A DNA stretch of 64,000 nt. It comes from Methylovirgula ligni (lineage in GTDB: Bacteria; Pseudomonadota; Alphaproteobacteria; Rhizobiales; Beijerinckiaceae). A model generated the notes under the pieces. That model was given only the letters and a program-made list of their open reading frames with translations, ran no database searches and was not told where the DNA came from. Within the stretch, counting starts at the first letter, position 1. Each line of letters opens with the position of its first letter. The stretch is taken from the NCBI RefSeq assembly GCF_004135935.1, contig NZ_CP025086.1, positions 1,550,001-1,614,000 of the forward strand, in the 5' to 3' direction. The position numbers were made by a program, and so were the translations under genes. Below, piece by piece: positions 7,801 to 16,136 of the stretch.

Positions 7801-9249
7801 ATGGACCAGATTGTACGCATCGCCAGCCCTGCGAAAACTTCTTGGGTCTCCCGCCGTCTGACCATTTCCTATTACACGGTTGCCGCTTTTGTCGGCGCGA
7901 TCGATGGCGTTTTGATCGTCCTATCCAGCATTTTCGCCGACTGGTTCTATAATGTCCTCGTCCGTCACGATATCGAGCAGGTCGATATCGCGCTCGGCAT
8001 CGGCTTCTGCGGCGGCCTCGGCTACATCCTCCTCGCCAAGGCGCTCGGCCTCTACTCCATGCAGGTCACGCTCAACCCGCAGAAGAACATCTCCAAGATC
8101 GTGTTCGTCTGGGCGACGGTCCTGTTCTCACTGACCGCGGTGCTCTTCCTGCTCCGCGTCGGGACGATCTTCTCCCGCGGCACGATCATCATCTTCGCTC
8201 TGACGGAACTCGCCGTTCTGCTCGGCTCGCGGCCCTTCTCCGCGCGGCTTCTGCGCTCGGTCATCGCCCAGGGTGGTATCGTCGGCCGCCGCGCCGTGAT
8301 CGTCGGCGAACCGGCCGAGCTTGGCCACCTCAGTTCCAAGAACCTGCTGCATCACTTCGGCCTCAAGGAACTGGCGCGGGTGACCATCGCCGGCGCCGGC
8401 GAAATGACAGCCGGCGGGGTTGATACCGCCGCGCTTGATCTCGCCATCGACGTCGCCCGCCGCCACCGGGCCGACGAACTGGTCATCGCCGTCGACTGGC
8501 GCCGGACCGAAGTGATCGAGAAGATCAAGGAGCGCTTCCGCGCCTCGCCGCTGGCCGTGCGCTTGCTGCCGGACCGGACCGTGCGCGGGACGCTCGACCA
8601 GCCCGAATTCGCGCCGGACACCATGCTCTCGGTGGAATTGCAGCGTGCCCCGCTCAACGCGGCCGAGCGCTTCATCAAGCGCGCCTTCGATGCGGTGTTG
8701 GCAAGCCTTGCCGCCGCCGCGCTGGCGCCGCTGCTGCTGATCGTCGCCATCGCCATCAAGCTCGACAGCAAGGGCCCGGTGCTCTTCCGCCAGCAGCGGA
8801 CCGGCTTCGATGGCGAGAAATTCCACATCTACAAGTTCCGCACGATGAACGTGATGGAAGACGGCCCGGTCGTCACTCAGGCGGCGCGCGGCGACCGCCG
8901 CGTCACCCGGGTCGGGGCCCTGCTGCGCCGGACGAGCATCGACGAGCTGCCGCAGCTCTTCAACGTCATCAAGGGCGACATGTCGCTCATCGGGCCGCGC
9001 CCGCACGCTCTGGCTCATGACGATCATTACGGCCGGCTGATCGCCACCTATGCTTTCCGCCATCACGTCAAGCCGGGCATGAGCGGCTGGGCGCAGGTCA
9101 ATGGCCAGCGCGGCGAGACGGCGCGGGTCGAAGATATGCGCAAGCGCGTCGATCTCGACCTTTGGTACATCAACAATTGGTCGCTGACTCTGGACCTCAA
9201 GATCATCCTGAGCACCTGCCTCGAGATCACTCGCCAGCAGGCTTATTGA
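7801..9249 (+). CDS. Polyprenyl-phosphate sugar-1-phosphate transferase (exopolysaccharide priming enzyme)
   Basis: An integral membrane protein of the WcaJ/undecaprenyl-phosphate glucose phosphotransferase type, 482 residues from ATG 7801. The frame is open back to 7669, but the earlier residues are polar and unlike the family. The first 150 residues hold four or five membrane helices, followed by a CoA-binding-like domain, then one more helix (about 300-320). Last comes the catalytic bacterial sugar transferase domain, with KFRTM, the DELPQLFNVIKGDMSLIGPRP signature and a C-terminal GWAQVNGQRG segment. The enzyme moves a sugar-1-phosphate, typically glucose or galactose, from UDP-sugar to undecaprenyl phosphate and so starts repeat-unit assembly. 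It opens the surface-polysaccharide locus. No clear Shine-Dalgarno is seen. Confidence 0.88.
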   Translation: MDQIVRIASPAKTSWVSRRLTISYYTVAAFVGAIDGVLIVLSSIFADWFYNVLVRHDIEQVDIALGIGFCGGLGYILLAKALGLYSMQVTLNPQKNISKIVFVWATVLFSLTAVLFLLRVGTIFSRGTIIIFALTELAVLLGSRPFSARLLRSVIAQGGIVGRRAVIVGEPAELGHLSSKNLLHHFGLKELARVTIAGAGEMTAGGVDTAALDLAIDVARRHRADELVIAVDWRRTEVIEKIKERFRASPLAVRLLPDRTVRGTLDQPEFAPDTMLSVELQRAPLNAAERFIKRAFDAVLASLAAAALAPLLLIVAIAIKLDSKGPVLFRQQRTGFDGEKFHIYKFRTMNVMEDGPVVTQAARGDRRVTRVGALLRRTSIDELPQLFNVIKGDMSLIGPRPHALAHDDHYGRLIATYAFRHHVKPGMSGWAQVNGQRGETARVEDMRKRVDLDLWYINNWSLTLDLKIILSTCLEITRQQAY

Positions 9250-9289
9250 GTTCCGTTCTATTCGTATCTCGCGAGGGACCGGCGCGCCT

Positions 9290-9850
9290 TTAAAAGCGTG
9301 GCCGGTCCTTCAGCTTTTTTGCAGGGTTGCCGGCATAGACCGCCCAGGGCTCGATATCGCGGAAGGCGACGCCCCGCGCGCCGAGCACAGCACCCTCGCC
9401 GATGCTGACCCCCGGCCCGACAAAAGCTTCCGCCGCCACCCAGGCCTGCGCGCCGATCGCGATCGGCTTGGCGATCAATTGGAAATTCGGGTCGTTGATG
9501 TCGTGCGTGCCGGCGCAGAGATGCGCGCCCTGGGAGACGACCGCCTTCGCGCCGATCGTGATCGGCGCCTGATTGTAGCAATTGACGCCGGGGCCGAGCA
9601 GCGCGTGCGCGTCCATGATGAGGTTCGGCGGATACCAGACCCGCGTCTTGCCATAGACCCGGGCCGTCGGATGGATCTGCGCACCGAAGAGGCGCAGCAG
9701 CGCCGTCCGCCAGCCAAAGAGCGGCGGCGGCGTCCAGGCCGCGAGCGTCGCCCACGCGACCTGCCAGAGAGCGCGAGAGGCCCGGTTGGCGAGGCTGAAG
9801 CTCGCGCCGCCTTCGAGTGGCTTGGATTTCCGTGCGTCGAGAATGCTCAT
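9290..9850 (-). CDS. WcaF-type O-acetyltransferase (left-handed beta-helix)
   Basis: A 186-residue acyltransferase with hexapeptide repeats (for example AHALLGPGV, APITIGAKAVVS, PIAIGAQAWVAAEAFVGPGVSIGEGAVLGA), the left-handed beta-helix fold that uses acetyl-CoA. The N-terminal RALWQVAWATLAAWTPPPLFGWRT-like segment and the GTHDIND motif are typical of the WcaF family, which O-acetylates colanic-acid-type repeat units. The start at 9850 overlaps the stop of the upstream glycosyltransferase by four bases (ATGA), so the two are translationally coupled. It converges with the priming transferase, whose stop is 40 bp away. Confidence 0.85.
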   Translation of the reverse strand: MSILDARKSKPLEGGASFSLANRASRALWQVAWATLAAWTPPPLFGWRTALLRLFGAQIHPTARVYGKTRVWYPPNLIMDAHALLGPGVNCYNQAPITIGAKAVVSQGAHLCAGTHDINDPNFQLIAKPIAIGAQAWVAAEAFVGPGVSIGEGAVLGARGVAFRDIEPWAVYAGNPAKKLKDRPRF

Positions 9851-11004
9851 GGCCCGCTCATATACTCCCCGGCGGCCAGCCGATGATAGAGCGCCGCCCA
9901 TTGCGCCGCGATGGCTTGCGGCGAAAACCGGCTCTGCGCCAGCGCGTGTGCCACCGCCGACATCGCCTGCCAATCGGCGGCCGGCAGGGCGAACGCGCGG
10001 CGCAACGTGGCGGCAATGCTCGCGGAATCCACCCCGGTCTCCAACGCCGCGCCCTGGGCGAAGCCTTCCGGCAGATTACAGGCCGCCGACATGAGGCTGG
10101 GCGTTGCGGCGGCCCAGGCCTCGAGAACGGCCATAGGCAGCCCCTCGCTCAAGGAGGGCAGAACCATGAAACGGGCTTCGCGCAGCAGCTTCTGCTTCTG
10201 CTCCCCATAGACCGGGCCAAGGAAAGCAATGCCGGGATCGGCGAGCGCCGCGAACCTGGCTTGCAAAGCTGCGACATGCGCCGGCTCGCCCCAGCCGGCA
10301 ATGGCAAGCCGGTAGCCAGCCTCCGAGGCTTGCGCCGCGCTCCAGGCCTCGACGAGCGCCTCCAAATTCTTCTTCGGGTGAATGCGGCCGATGTAGAGCA
10401 CGAGCGGCGCGCGTGGCGCGGGCGGCGCCGTGTCGGCGGCGACATAGTTCGGCACGACGGCGATGCGCGACTTCTCCGTGCCGGTCTCTCGCGCAATATC
10501 CCGCGCCTCCGCCTCCGTCAGGGCGTGGAAGAGGCTGGCGTCGCGCCAGCTCCGCCGCTCATAGCCGACACGGGCGAGCGCCTTTTTCCAGCGCCCGCGC
10601 GCCGTGATCCAGGGATCGAGCATGCCGTGCGGCGAAATCAGATAGGGCCGCTTGGTCGCTTCCGCCCAACCCGCGCCGCAAAGCGAGACATATTGCCAAA
10701 TCCCATGCAGATGCAGGATATCGAGATCCGCGGCGCGGATCAGCGGCAGAAGGCCCGGTGCATAATCGAAGGCGGCCGGGCCACGGCTCGGCACGCTGAC
10801 AAGCTCAACGGTGCCGAGGCGCTTTTTGTCCTCGGCGGTGAATTCGTCCGCGGCGCCGAAGACGATCGGCGTGATGCCGCCATGCGCCTTCAAGGCCTGC
10901 GCCTGCGCCACCACGGCTTCGAAGACGCCGCCGCCGAGGCGCGAGGCGCGCGCGGTCAGGAGGCCGAGGCGCAGCACCCGCTGGTTCTTTTCGTCGCCCG
11001 TCAT
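9847..11004 (-). CDS. GT4-family glycosyltransferase
   Basis: A 385-residue GT-B glycosyltransferase of CAZy family 4 type. The N-terminal half begins with a Gly-rich donor-side loop (LTARASRLGGGVFE) and has LHLHGIWQY. The C-terminal half has LYIGRIHPKKN and the E-x7-E motif in SEGLPMAVLEAW, which binds the nucleotide sugar. It probably adds one sugar to the lipid-linked repeat. The start is put at ATG 11004 (MTGDEKN); the longer frame adds 16 residues without family support. It overlaps the downstream acetyltransferase by four bases and is divergent from the gene at 11087. Confidence 0.85.
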   Translation of the reverse strand: MTGDEKNQRVLRLGLLTARASRLGGGVFEAVVAQAQALKAHGGITPIVFGAADEFTAEDKKRLGTVELVSVPSRGPAAFDYAPGLLPLIRAADLDILHLHGIWQYVSLCGAGWAEATKRPYLISPHGMLDPWITARGRWKKALARVGYERRSWRDASLFHALTEAEARDIARETGTEKSRIAVVPNYVAADTAPPAPRAPLVLYIGRIHPKKNLEALVEAWSAAQASEAGYRLAIAGWGEPAHVAALQARFAALADPGIAFLGPVYGEQKQKLLREARFMVLPSLSEGLPMAVLEAWAAATPSLMSAACNLPEGFAQGAALETGVDSASIAATLRRAFALPAADWQAMSAVAHALAQSRFSPQAIAAQWAALYHRLAAGEYMSGP

Positions 11005-11086
11005 TTCACCATACCTGCAACGTGGTGTATCCCAGAGCGCGCGCCAGCGCATAATCTAGAACAATATCGAATTGGCTGAACGGAAG

Positions 11087-12109
11087 ATGAGCGCCACCAA
11101 TTATGTGTCAACCTGGATGTATGTCGAATCGCCGAAGGAGGGCGGCCTCTATCCGCAAGTCGGCGGGCTGACGACGAGCCAGGCGACACAAAACATCTAT
11201 TGGCGCTGCGTCTACACTTTCTTCTGGAGCGCCCATGCCTTTCTCAAGAAGGACGGCGTGAAATTCCTGCTGTTCACCAATATTGCGCAGCTTCCCGTCG
11301 TCGACGGCATAGACCTCAACACGGCGCTCGCCGATTTCGGCGTCGAGCTTGTCACCCTGCGCTACACTTGGGCGCCCGCGGGCTCGCGTCGGCCGTGGTT
11401 CAATCAATATTTCCTGTTCGACATTCTCGACTATGGCGCGGCGCGGCTCGCTGCGGACGATACGTTGCTCGTGATGGACAATGATTGTCTCGTCGTCGGC
11501 GATCTTTCGGCGGCCTTCGATCTCGCGCGCCGTGACGGCGCCCTGCTCATCACCGTCGATGTCAGCGAGGACGAGGATGCCAACGGCCTTTCCCGCCGGC
11601 AGGCGATAGATGTCTATGCCGAGATTGGTCACGAGCGCCCGGCGCAGCCGCCCGAATATTTCGGCGGTGAATTCTACGGCATCAGCGGCGCGCTGCTGGC
11701 GCGGCTCATGCCGCTCGCGCGCGAGATACGGTTGCGCAACGACGCTCTGGCGGCGACGGGCAATCGCTATTTCTCCGATGAAGCGCATTTCTTCAGCTTC
11801 CTGATGTGGCAACTGGGGTTGAGAGCGCCGAACGCCAACCATATCGCCCGGCGCATCTGGACGACCTGGAAGCTGAACAATACGCGCGACGCCGATTTGC
11901 GCCTGCCGGTCTGGCATCTGCCATCCGAAAAGACCTATGGCTTCGCCGATCTCTTCGCGCGGCTCGCGGCGCCCAAAGCGATCCCGGCCGATCCCGCGCG
12001 GCTGCAGGCACGGCTCGCGCGGATCATGGGCGTCGGGCGCAAAAGTCCGCGTAAATTCGTCGGTCATTTCCTGCGGGCGGCGCGGCGGCGGTTGCGCCGC
12101 CGAACGTGA
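11087..12109 (+). CDS. Probable GT-A-fold glycosyltransferase
   Basis: A 340-residue protein with features of nucleotide-diphospho-sugar transferases: an early FTN segment, a WFNQYFLFDILDYG stretch, and a DND metal-binding triad in LLVMDNDCLV, where DXD motifs bind the donor. Later a GGEFYGISG segment and a basic C-terminal tail (RRRLRRR) follow. I cannot place it in a CAZy family with certainty; GT8- or GT32-like proteins look closest. ATG 11087 is preferred over an upstream TTG at 11072. It lies between divergent and same-strand polysaccharide genes, which supports a role in the same pathway. Near-repeats of CGTGACTTG directly follow its stop. Confidence 0.6.
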   Translation: MSATNYVSTWMYVESPKEGGLYPQVGGLTTSQATQNIYWRCVYTFFWSAHAFLKKDGVKFLLFTNIAQLPVVDGIDLNTALADFGVELVTLRYTWAPAGSRRPWFNQYFLFDILDYGAARLAADDTLLVMDNDCLVVGDLSAAFDLARRDGALLITVDVSEDEDANGLSRRQAIDVYAEIGHERPAQPPEYFGGEFYGISGALLARLMPLAREIRLRNDALAATGNRYFSDEAHFFSFLMWQLGLRAPNANHIARRIWTTWKLNNTRDADLRLPVWHLPSEKTYGFADLFARLAAPKAIPADPARLQARLARIMGVGRKSPRKFVGHFLRAARRRLRRRT

Positions 12110-12142
12110 CTTGGCGTGACCTGGTCCGGCGTGACTTGCGCG
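12105..12142. repeat. Imperfect tandem CGTGACTTG repeats
   Basis: CGTGACTTGG, CGTGACCTGGTCCGG and CGTGACTTGCG follow each other across the stop codon of the preceding gene, a decayed 10/15-bp tandem repeat. The unit resembles other short repeats in the window that share a CTTG(C) core. Confidence 0.45.
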
Positions 12143-12199
12143 CGCCTTTGGCTTATGCAGCGGCGCGGACGCTGGGCACATTCGGAGTAACGGGTTCAT

Positions 12200-13627
12200 A
12201 TGCGTATTTTGGATTCAGGTTTCCTGCGGCGGCGCCACCTCCTCAAATTCATTTTTGGTGGGTTTGTCGGTTCGGGCACCCTGGCGTTGACGCAGCGCAC
12301 GGCCGCCGCGGCGGATAATCCCGATCCGGCTTCCCAGCCGCTGGCCTCGCAAAGCCGCTTTGCGACGCTCTCTGATCTGCGCACTGTCGAAGATCCGCAC
12401 GATCTTGCCGACGTCGATGTGATCGTCCTCAATCACCACACGGACGACGATCGTGGCGGCGGCACGTTCCGCTGGGCGGCGAATTCGCAGGCTGCCGATG
12501 ACAACGGTGTTTACATCAAGCCCGACAGCGTCCCGGAGGGCCAGCCCGGCCGTTTCGTCCGCGTGTTCTCGGGCGACATCAATGTGTGCTGGTTTGGCGC
12601 CCGCGGCGATGACGAAGTCGATGACAGCGTTGCGTTGCAGGCGGCGATCGATTGGGCCGAGAAGCGCGGCGGCGGCGTGGTGCGCGTTCCGCCCGGCGCC
12701 TACATCAGCAACAATGTGCTGCTGAAGAACGGCGTGACGCTTTCCTCGACCGCCGCGGCCTATGGCTATGCGCCGAGCAAGATCCTCGGTTCGTCCTTGC
12801 GTTGTACGCATCCCGGCTTCTGCCTCGATACGGACGAGAAGGGCGTGACGGCGGCGGCGGTGACGGGCATCAATTTCCGCGGCGGCGGGCCCAACCTCGC
12901 TGCGGGCGGCATCAGGCTGCAGAAGGCGAGCTGGTGCGCGATCAAGGTCGCGCAATTCGACAATTTCGCCGACGAGGCCATTGTCATCACCAGCGGCATG
13001 GCCTGCGCCATCGAGGATGTTCTGACGACCAACGTGCTGCTCAACCGGGCCCGGCCGAAGCTCGCCGGCGCGATCACCATCGGCGGCACCGATCATTATC
13101 TCAACCGCATCGAAGCGAACACGTCGCTGCACGCCTTGAGCGGCGCGCCGACACAGCGCACGATCGCCGCCTTCCTCATCCGCGACGCCAATCACTTCAT
13201 CAGCAATTGCGTCGGCGAGATTTCAGATGTCGGCTTCGTCGTCGAAGGGCTCTATCACCGCTTCACCGGCACCCGCGGCGACCGCAATTTCGGCGAAGGC
13301 TTCATCATCAATTGCAAGCTGACGACGTTTTCGAGCTGCACGGCGCTCGACAACAATCACGACCCAAAAGCCGAAGCCTCGGGCTTCCTCATCCTCGGCC
13401 CGTCGAACACGCTCGCGAGCTGCATCGCCGCCTGCAATCGTCTGCCGTCCCTGCAGCTCTATGGATTTGACGACCACAACCCGATTGGCGACGTCGAACG
13501 CGACACGCTCTATGCCGCCTGCCGCAGCTCGAACCATCAGATTGCCGCGCAGCGCAGCGTCACCGCCAAGAACAAGGAATTGACGTTCCAGGACGTCGCG
13601 ACCCGGACCGGAACGGAATCGCACTGA
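12200..13627 (+). CDS. Tat-exported right-handed beta-helix (pectate lyase-like) protein
   Basis: A 475-residue protein with a twin-arginine-type signal (RRRHLLKF followed by a hydrophobic stretch to about residue 37). After a 90-residue N-terminal part, FGARGDDEVDDSVALQAAIDWA and the GGVVRVPPGAY segment match the entry of the Pectate_lyase_3 domain, a parallel beta-helix found in glycosyl hydrolases, polysaccharide lyases and phage tailspikes. Repeated short Asn/Gly-rich turns continue to the end. Within a polysaccharide locus it may cleave or modify the polymer in the periplasm. Catalytic residues are not certain, so lyase, hydrolase or epimerase activity cannot be told apart. It converges with the Wzy gene, with 18 bp between the stops. 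Confidence 0.75.
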   Translation: MRILDSGFLRRRHLLKFIFGGFVGSGTLALTQRTAAAADNPDPASQPLASQSRFATLSDLRTVEDPHDLADVDVIVLNHHTDDDRGGGTFRWAANSQAADDNGVYIKPDSVPEGQPGRFVRVFSGDINVCWFGARGDDEVDDSVALQAAIDWAEKRGGGVVRVPPGAYISNNVLLKNGVTLSSTAAAYGYAPSKILGSSLRCTHPGFCLDTDEKGVTAAAVTGINFRGGGPNLAAGGIRLQKASWCAIKVAQFDNFADEAIVITSGMACAIEDVLTTNVLLNRARPKLAGAITIGGTDHYLNRIEANTSLHALSGAPTQRTIAAFLIRDANHFISNCVGEISDVGFVVEGLYHRFTGTRGDRNFGEGFIINCKLTTFSSCTALDNNHDPKAEASGFLILGPSNTLASCIAACNRLPSLQLYGFDDHNPIGDVERDTLYAACRSSNHQIAAQRSVTAKNKELTFQDVATRTGTESH

Positions 13628-13645
13628 AACTGATCGGGCTTGGTC

Positions 13646-14854
13646 CTATTCGGCCGGCCCGGCCGGCGGGCGCGCCTTCACCGGCACCAGCAAGGACTTC
13701 AATCCCATGCCCGCCGTATTGGCGTGGGCGAAGAGGACGACATAGAGCAGGAACGGATACGGGTTGATGTTGAAAAACCGGTCGTTGAACATCCAGAAGA
13801 CCGGGATGCCGAGGAAGCAGAAGAACCACTTCCTGTTGGTGCGATAAAGCTCGTAGAAAAGATAGAAGATCATCCCGTAGATGAGCAGCGACAGGATGCC
13901 GAACTCGGACAGGCCGAACAAAAAGAAATTATGGATCTCGACGCCGTAGCGGTCGAAGAAGCCGGCGCCATTACCGATAATCGGGCTCGCCATGAACCAG
14001 TGCCAGGCGACATTCCAGAGCTGATCGCGGCCGACGAAGCCAGAGCCGATCCCGCGATATTTGTCGTGCAGGAGAAAAGCCGAATTGAGCAGCGTTCCAG
14101 CTTTATCGGAGACGAGCAGCGCCAGCACGCCCGCGCCGGCCAGACCGCCGAGGATGAGAGCGAGACGCTTCTTGTTGCGCCATTCGTCGTAGACGAGCTT
14201 CGCGCCGATGGTGATGAGCGCGACAACGAGCGCAGCGCGGCCTTCCATCAGATAGATCGCGTAGAGCGACGGCAGCGTCACGATGAGGAACGGCACCCAG
14301 CCCAGCACGCAGGCGGCGAGGACGATCGACATGGCGATGATCTCGGAGCCGAGGTTGGGGTGCGTGTGATGGAAATAGGAATAGCGGCCGAAGGTCGTAT
14401 CGATGTGCCCCGTCTTCGCGGCGACGAGGTAGATGAGCGTGCTGGCGAACATAACGCCGACGCTGGCGAGCATATATTTCGGGAGATTGTCGCGCCGGAT
14501 CATCGTGAGCGTGATGAACACATGCGTGACGAAGCCGAAGATTTTGGCGTAATCCGCGAACTGTGAACCGCTGGGCACCGACGAGATAAGTATAATCGAC
14601 GTCAGGACCAGCGCCGACAGCACGGCGATGCGGCTTATCGAGATGTATTTATAATAGATACAACAGATCAGCAGCTTCACGGCCAGAGTCGCCGCGTGCC
14701 AATAGTTGATATAGGGATAGATATTGAAGATGTAGGAAAAAGGGACGAGCGAATCTATCGCACCGAAAATAAGGGCGACAGCGACCGGCGGGTCCAGCAC
14801 ATCGTACCGCTGAGTCTTTTCTTCGGCTGCGGATTCTGGCGACGGCGCGAGCAA
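13646..14854 (-). CDS. O-antigen ligase/polymerase-family membrane protein (Wzy-like)
   Basis: A 402-residue membrane protein with about ten hydrophobic segments. Before the last helices lies a large loop with GRDQLWNVAWHWF, SPIIGNGAGFF and VEIHNFFL, the pattern of the Wzy_C/O-antigen ligase superfamily (HN is conserved). Such proteins polymerise lipid-linked repeat units or ligate the chain on the periplasmic side. The start is TTG at 14854: GGAGGA lies five bases before it and no ATG fits better. It is the last gene of a six-gene minus-strand run that begins at 21123. The first third of the protein is rich in Ile, Tyr and Lys and its DNA is less GC-rich than the neighbours. Confidence 0.8.
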   Translation of the reverse strand: MLAPSPESAAEEKTQRYDVLDPPVAVALIFGAIDSLVPFSYIFNIYPYINYWHAATLAVKLLICCIYYKYISISRIAVLSALVLTSIILISSVPSGSQFADYAKIFGFVTHVFITLTMIRRDNLPKYMLASVGVMFASTLIYLVAAKTGHIDTTFGRYSYFHHTHPNLGSEIIAMSIVLAACVLGWVPFLIVTLPSLYAIYLMEGRAALVVALITIGAKLVYDEWRNKKRLALILGGLAGAGVLALLVSDKAGTLLNSAFLLHDKYRGIGSGFVGRDQLWNVAWHWFMASPIIGNGAGFFDRYGVEIHNFFLFGLSEFGILSLLIYGMIFYLFYELYRTNRKWFFCFLGIPVFWMFNDRFFNINPYPFLLYVVLFAHANTAGMGLKSLLVPVKARPPAGPAE

Positions 14855-14882
14855 CTAATCCTCCGGACGCAGGGGCGGGTAT

Positions 14883-16136
14883 TTATCCCTTCGTTCCCAA
14901 GATCTTATCGAGATAGGTCAATACCGCTTTCTCATAGGCCGCGATAGTAAAACCTTCGGCAATTGGCGGCGCTGCCTGCTGCCACGATTGCAAAACATCG
15001 CGATTATCGATCACGTACATGAGCGCCGCATGAACGGCATCTTCGTCGAGCCGCTCCAGCGCCATGCCGGCGTGCGGAATTGCGTCGAGGTTGGAATTCT
15101 TCGATTGTATAACGGCACAGCCGCAGGCAAGCGCCTCGTAGATCGTGATCGGCGATCCCTCGAAATAGGTCGGGAAGACGAGGCAGTCCGACTCGCGCAG
15201 ATAATCGGCGACGGCGGCGCGCGGCACGGTCGGGATCAAGGTCACAAGATCGGCATATTGGCGGAAGGTCGCGCTCGGCACCTGCAATTGCCCGACGATG
15301 GTTAGCGTCGCCGCATTGCGCGGCAAGCGGGCGAAAGCCTTGAGCAGCAGGTGGATCCCTTTGCGCGGGCCGGCCTGGCCCAGGAAGAGAAAGCGCACCG
15401 GCCGGTCGGTTGGCCGGAGCGGCGGCGGCCCGGGCTTGAAGAAGACGTCATCGTAGCAATAGGGCAGCACGTCGATCTTGCCGGCGAGATCGGGCCGGGC
15501 GCGCGGATCGAGGATCGTATCGCGGCAGAAGTCGCTGCCGACCACGATGCCATCGGCGAGCGTATATTCGCGGTCCTGAAGATCGATGGTGGATTGCGGA
15601 ACCGCGAAGCGGGGACTTGAGAAGAAGGGCTTATACTCCTCGTAGATCTCCTGCATCATCGCATTGTAGACGCGCGGATCGCCGATGGTCTTGTCGAGGA
15701 TGCGGACGATGCCGCGCTGCTTGGCGTAGGCGAAAACGTCGGCCGAGGACGTATCGTAACCCCAGACCGCCGCGACCGGCGCGCGCGCGATGAGCCCGCA
15801 GACCGATTTCGCGAAGGCCTCGTTGCCGGCTGTGTTGACCTTCGCCGCCAGACGCCGCAGGCCGGCGCGCGAAAGTCCGCGCTCAATCCATTCGTGGAAA
15901 CCGAACGTCCAGATCAGTTCCGGCGACAGGGACGGATGATAGAAGCGGCCGAATTCCGCGGTGAGCCTTTGGCGCAGTTCGGCCGGGAGATAGGGCAGGG
16001 CGCGATAGGGCCAGCGGTCGCCGCGGTAGAAGATCGAGGTGGCGTACCAGCCGAGGCGATCGGTGTCTTGCAGAGCGCGCGCCGTCTGCCAGGAATGCTG
16101 CGTTCCGGGGTGAAAGACCCCAACCTTGCGAGTCAT
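14883..16136 (-). CDS. GT4-family glycosyltransferase
   Basis: A 417-residue GT-B enzyme starting at ATG 16136 (MTRKVGVFHPG). The C-terminal half has FLFLGQAGPRKG and the E-x7-E donor motif in YFEGSPITIYEALACG. The N-terminal half contains ILDKTIGDPR and a GIVVGSDFCRD segment. It likely transfers a hexose onto the lipid-linked oligosaccharide. Its ATG overlaps the stop of the flippase gene by four bases, so translation is coupled. Its stop is 28 bp before the start of the Wzy-like gene. The frame remains open upstream through the 15-bp repeat array in the flippase gene, but that extension is not protein-like. Confidence 0.85.
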   Translation of the reverse strand: MTRKVGVFHPGTQHSWQTARALQDTDRLGWYATSIFYRGDRWPYRALPYLPAELRQRLTAEFGRFYHPSLSPELIWTFGFHEWIERGLSRAGLRRLAAKVNTAGNEAFAKSVCGLIARAPVAAVWGYDTSSADVFAYAKQRGIVRILDKTIGDPRVYNAMMQEIYEEYKPFFSSPRFAVPQSTIDLQDREYTLADGIVVGSDFCRDTILDPRARPDLAGKIDVLPYCYDDVFFKPGPPPLRPTDRPVRFLFLGQAGPRKGIHLLLKAFARLPRNAATLTIVGQLQVPSATFRQYADLVTLIPTVPRAAVADYLRESDCLVFPTYFEGSPITIYEALACGCAVIQSKNSNLDAIPHAGMALERLDEDAVHAALMYVIDNRDVLQSWQQAAPPIAEGFTIAAYEKAVLTYLDKILGTKG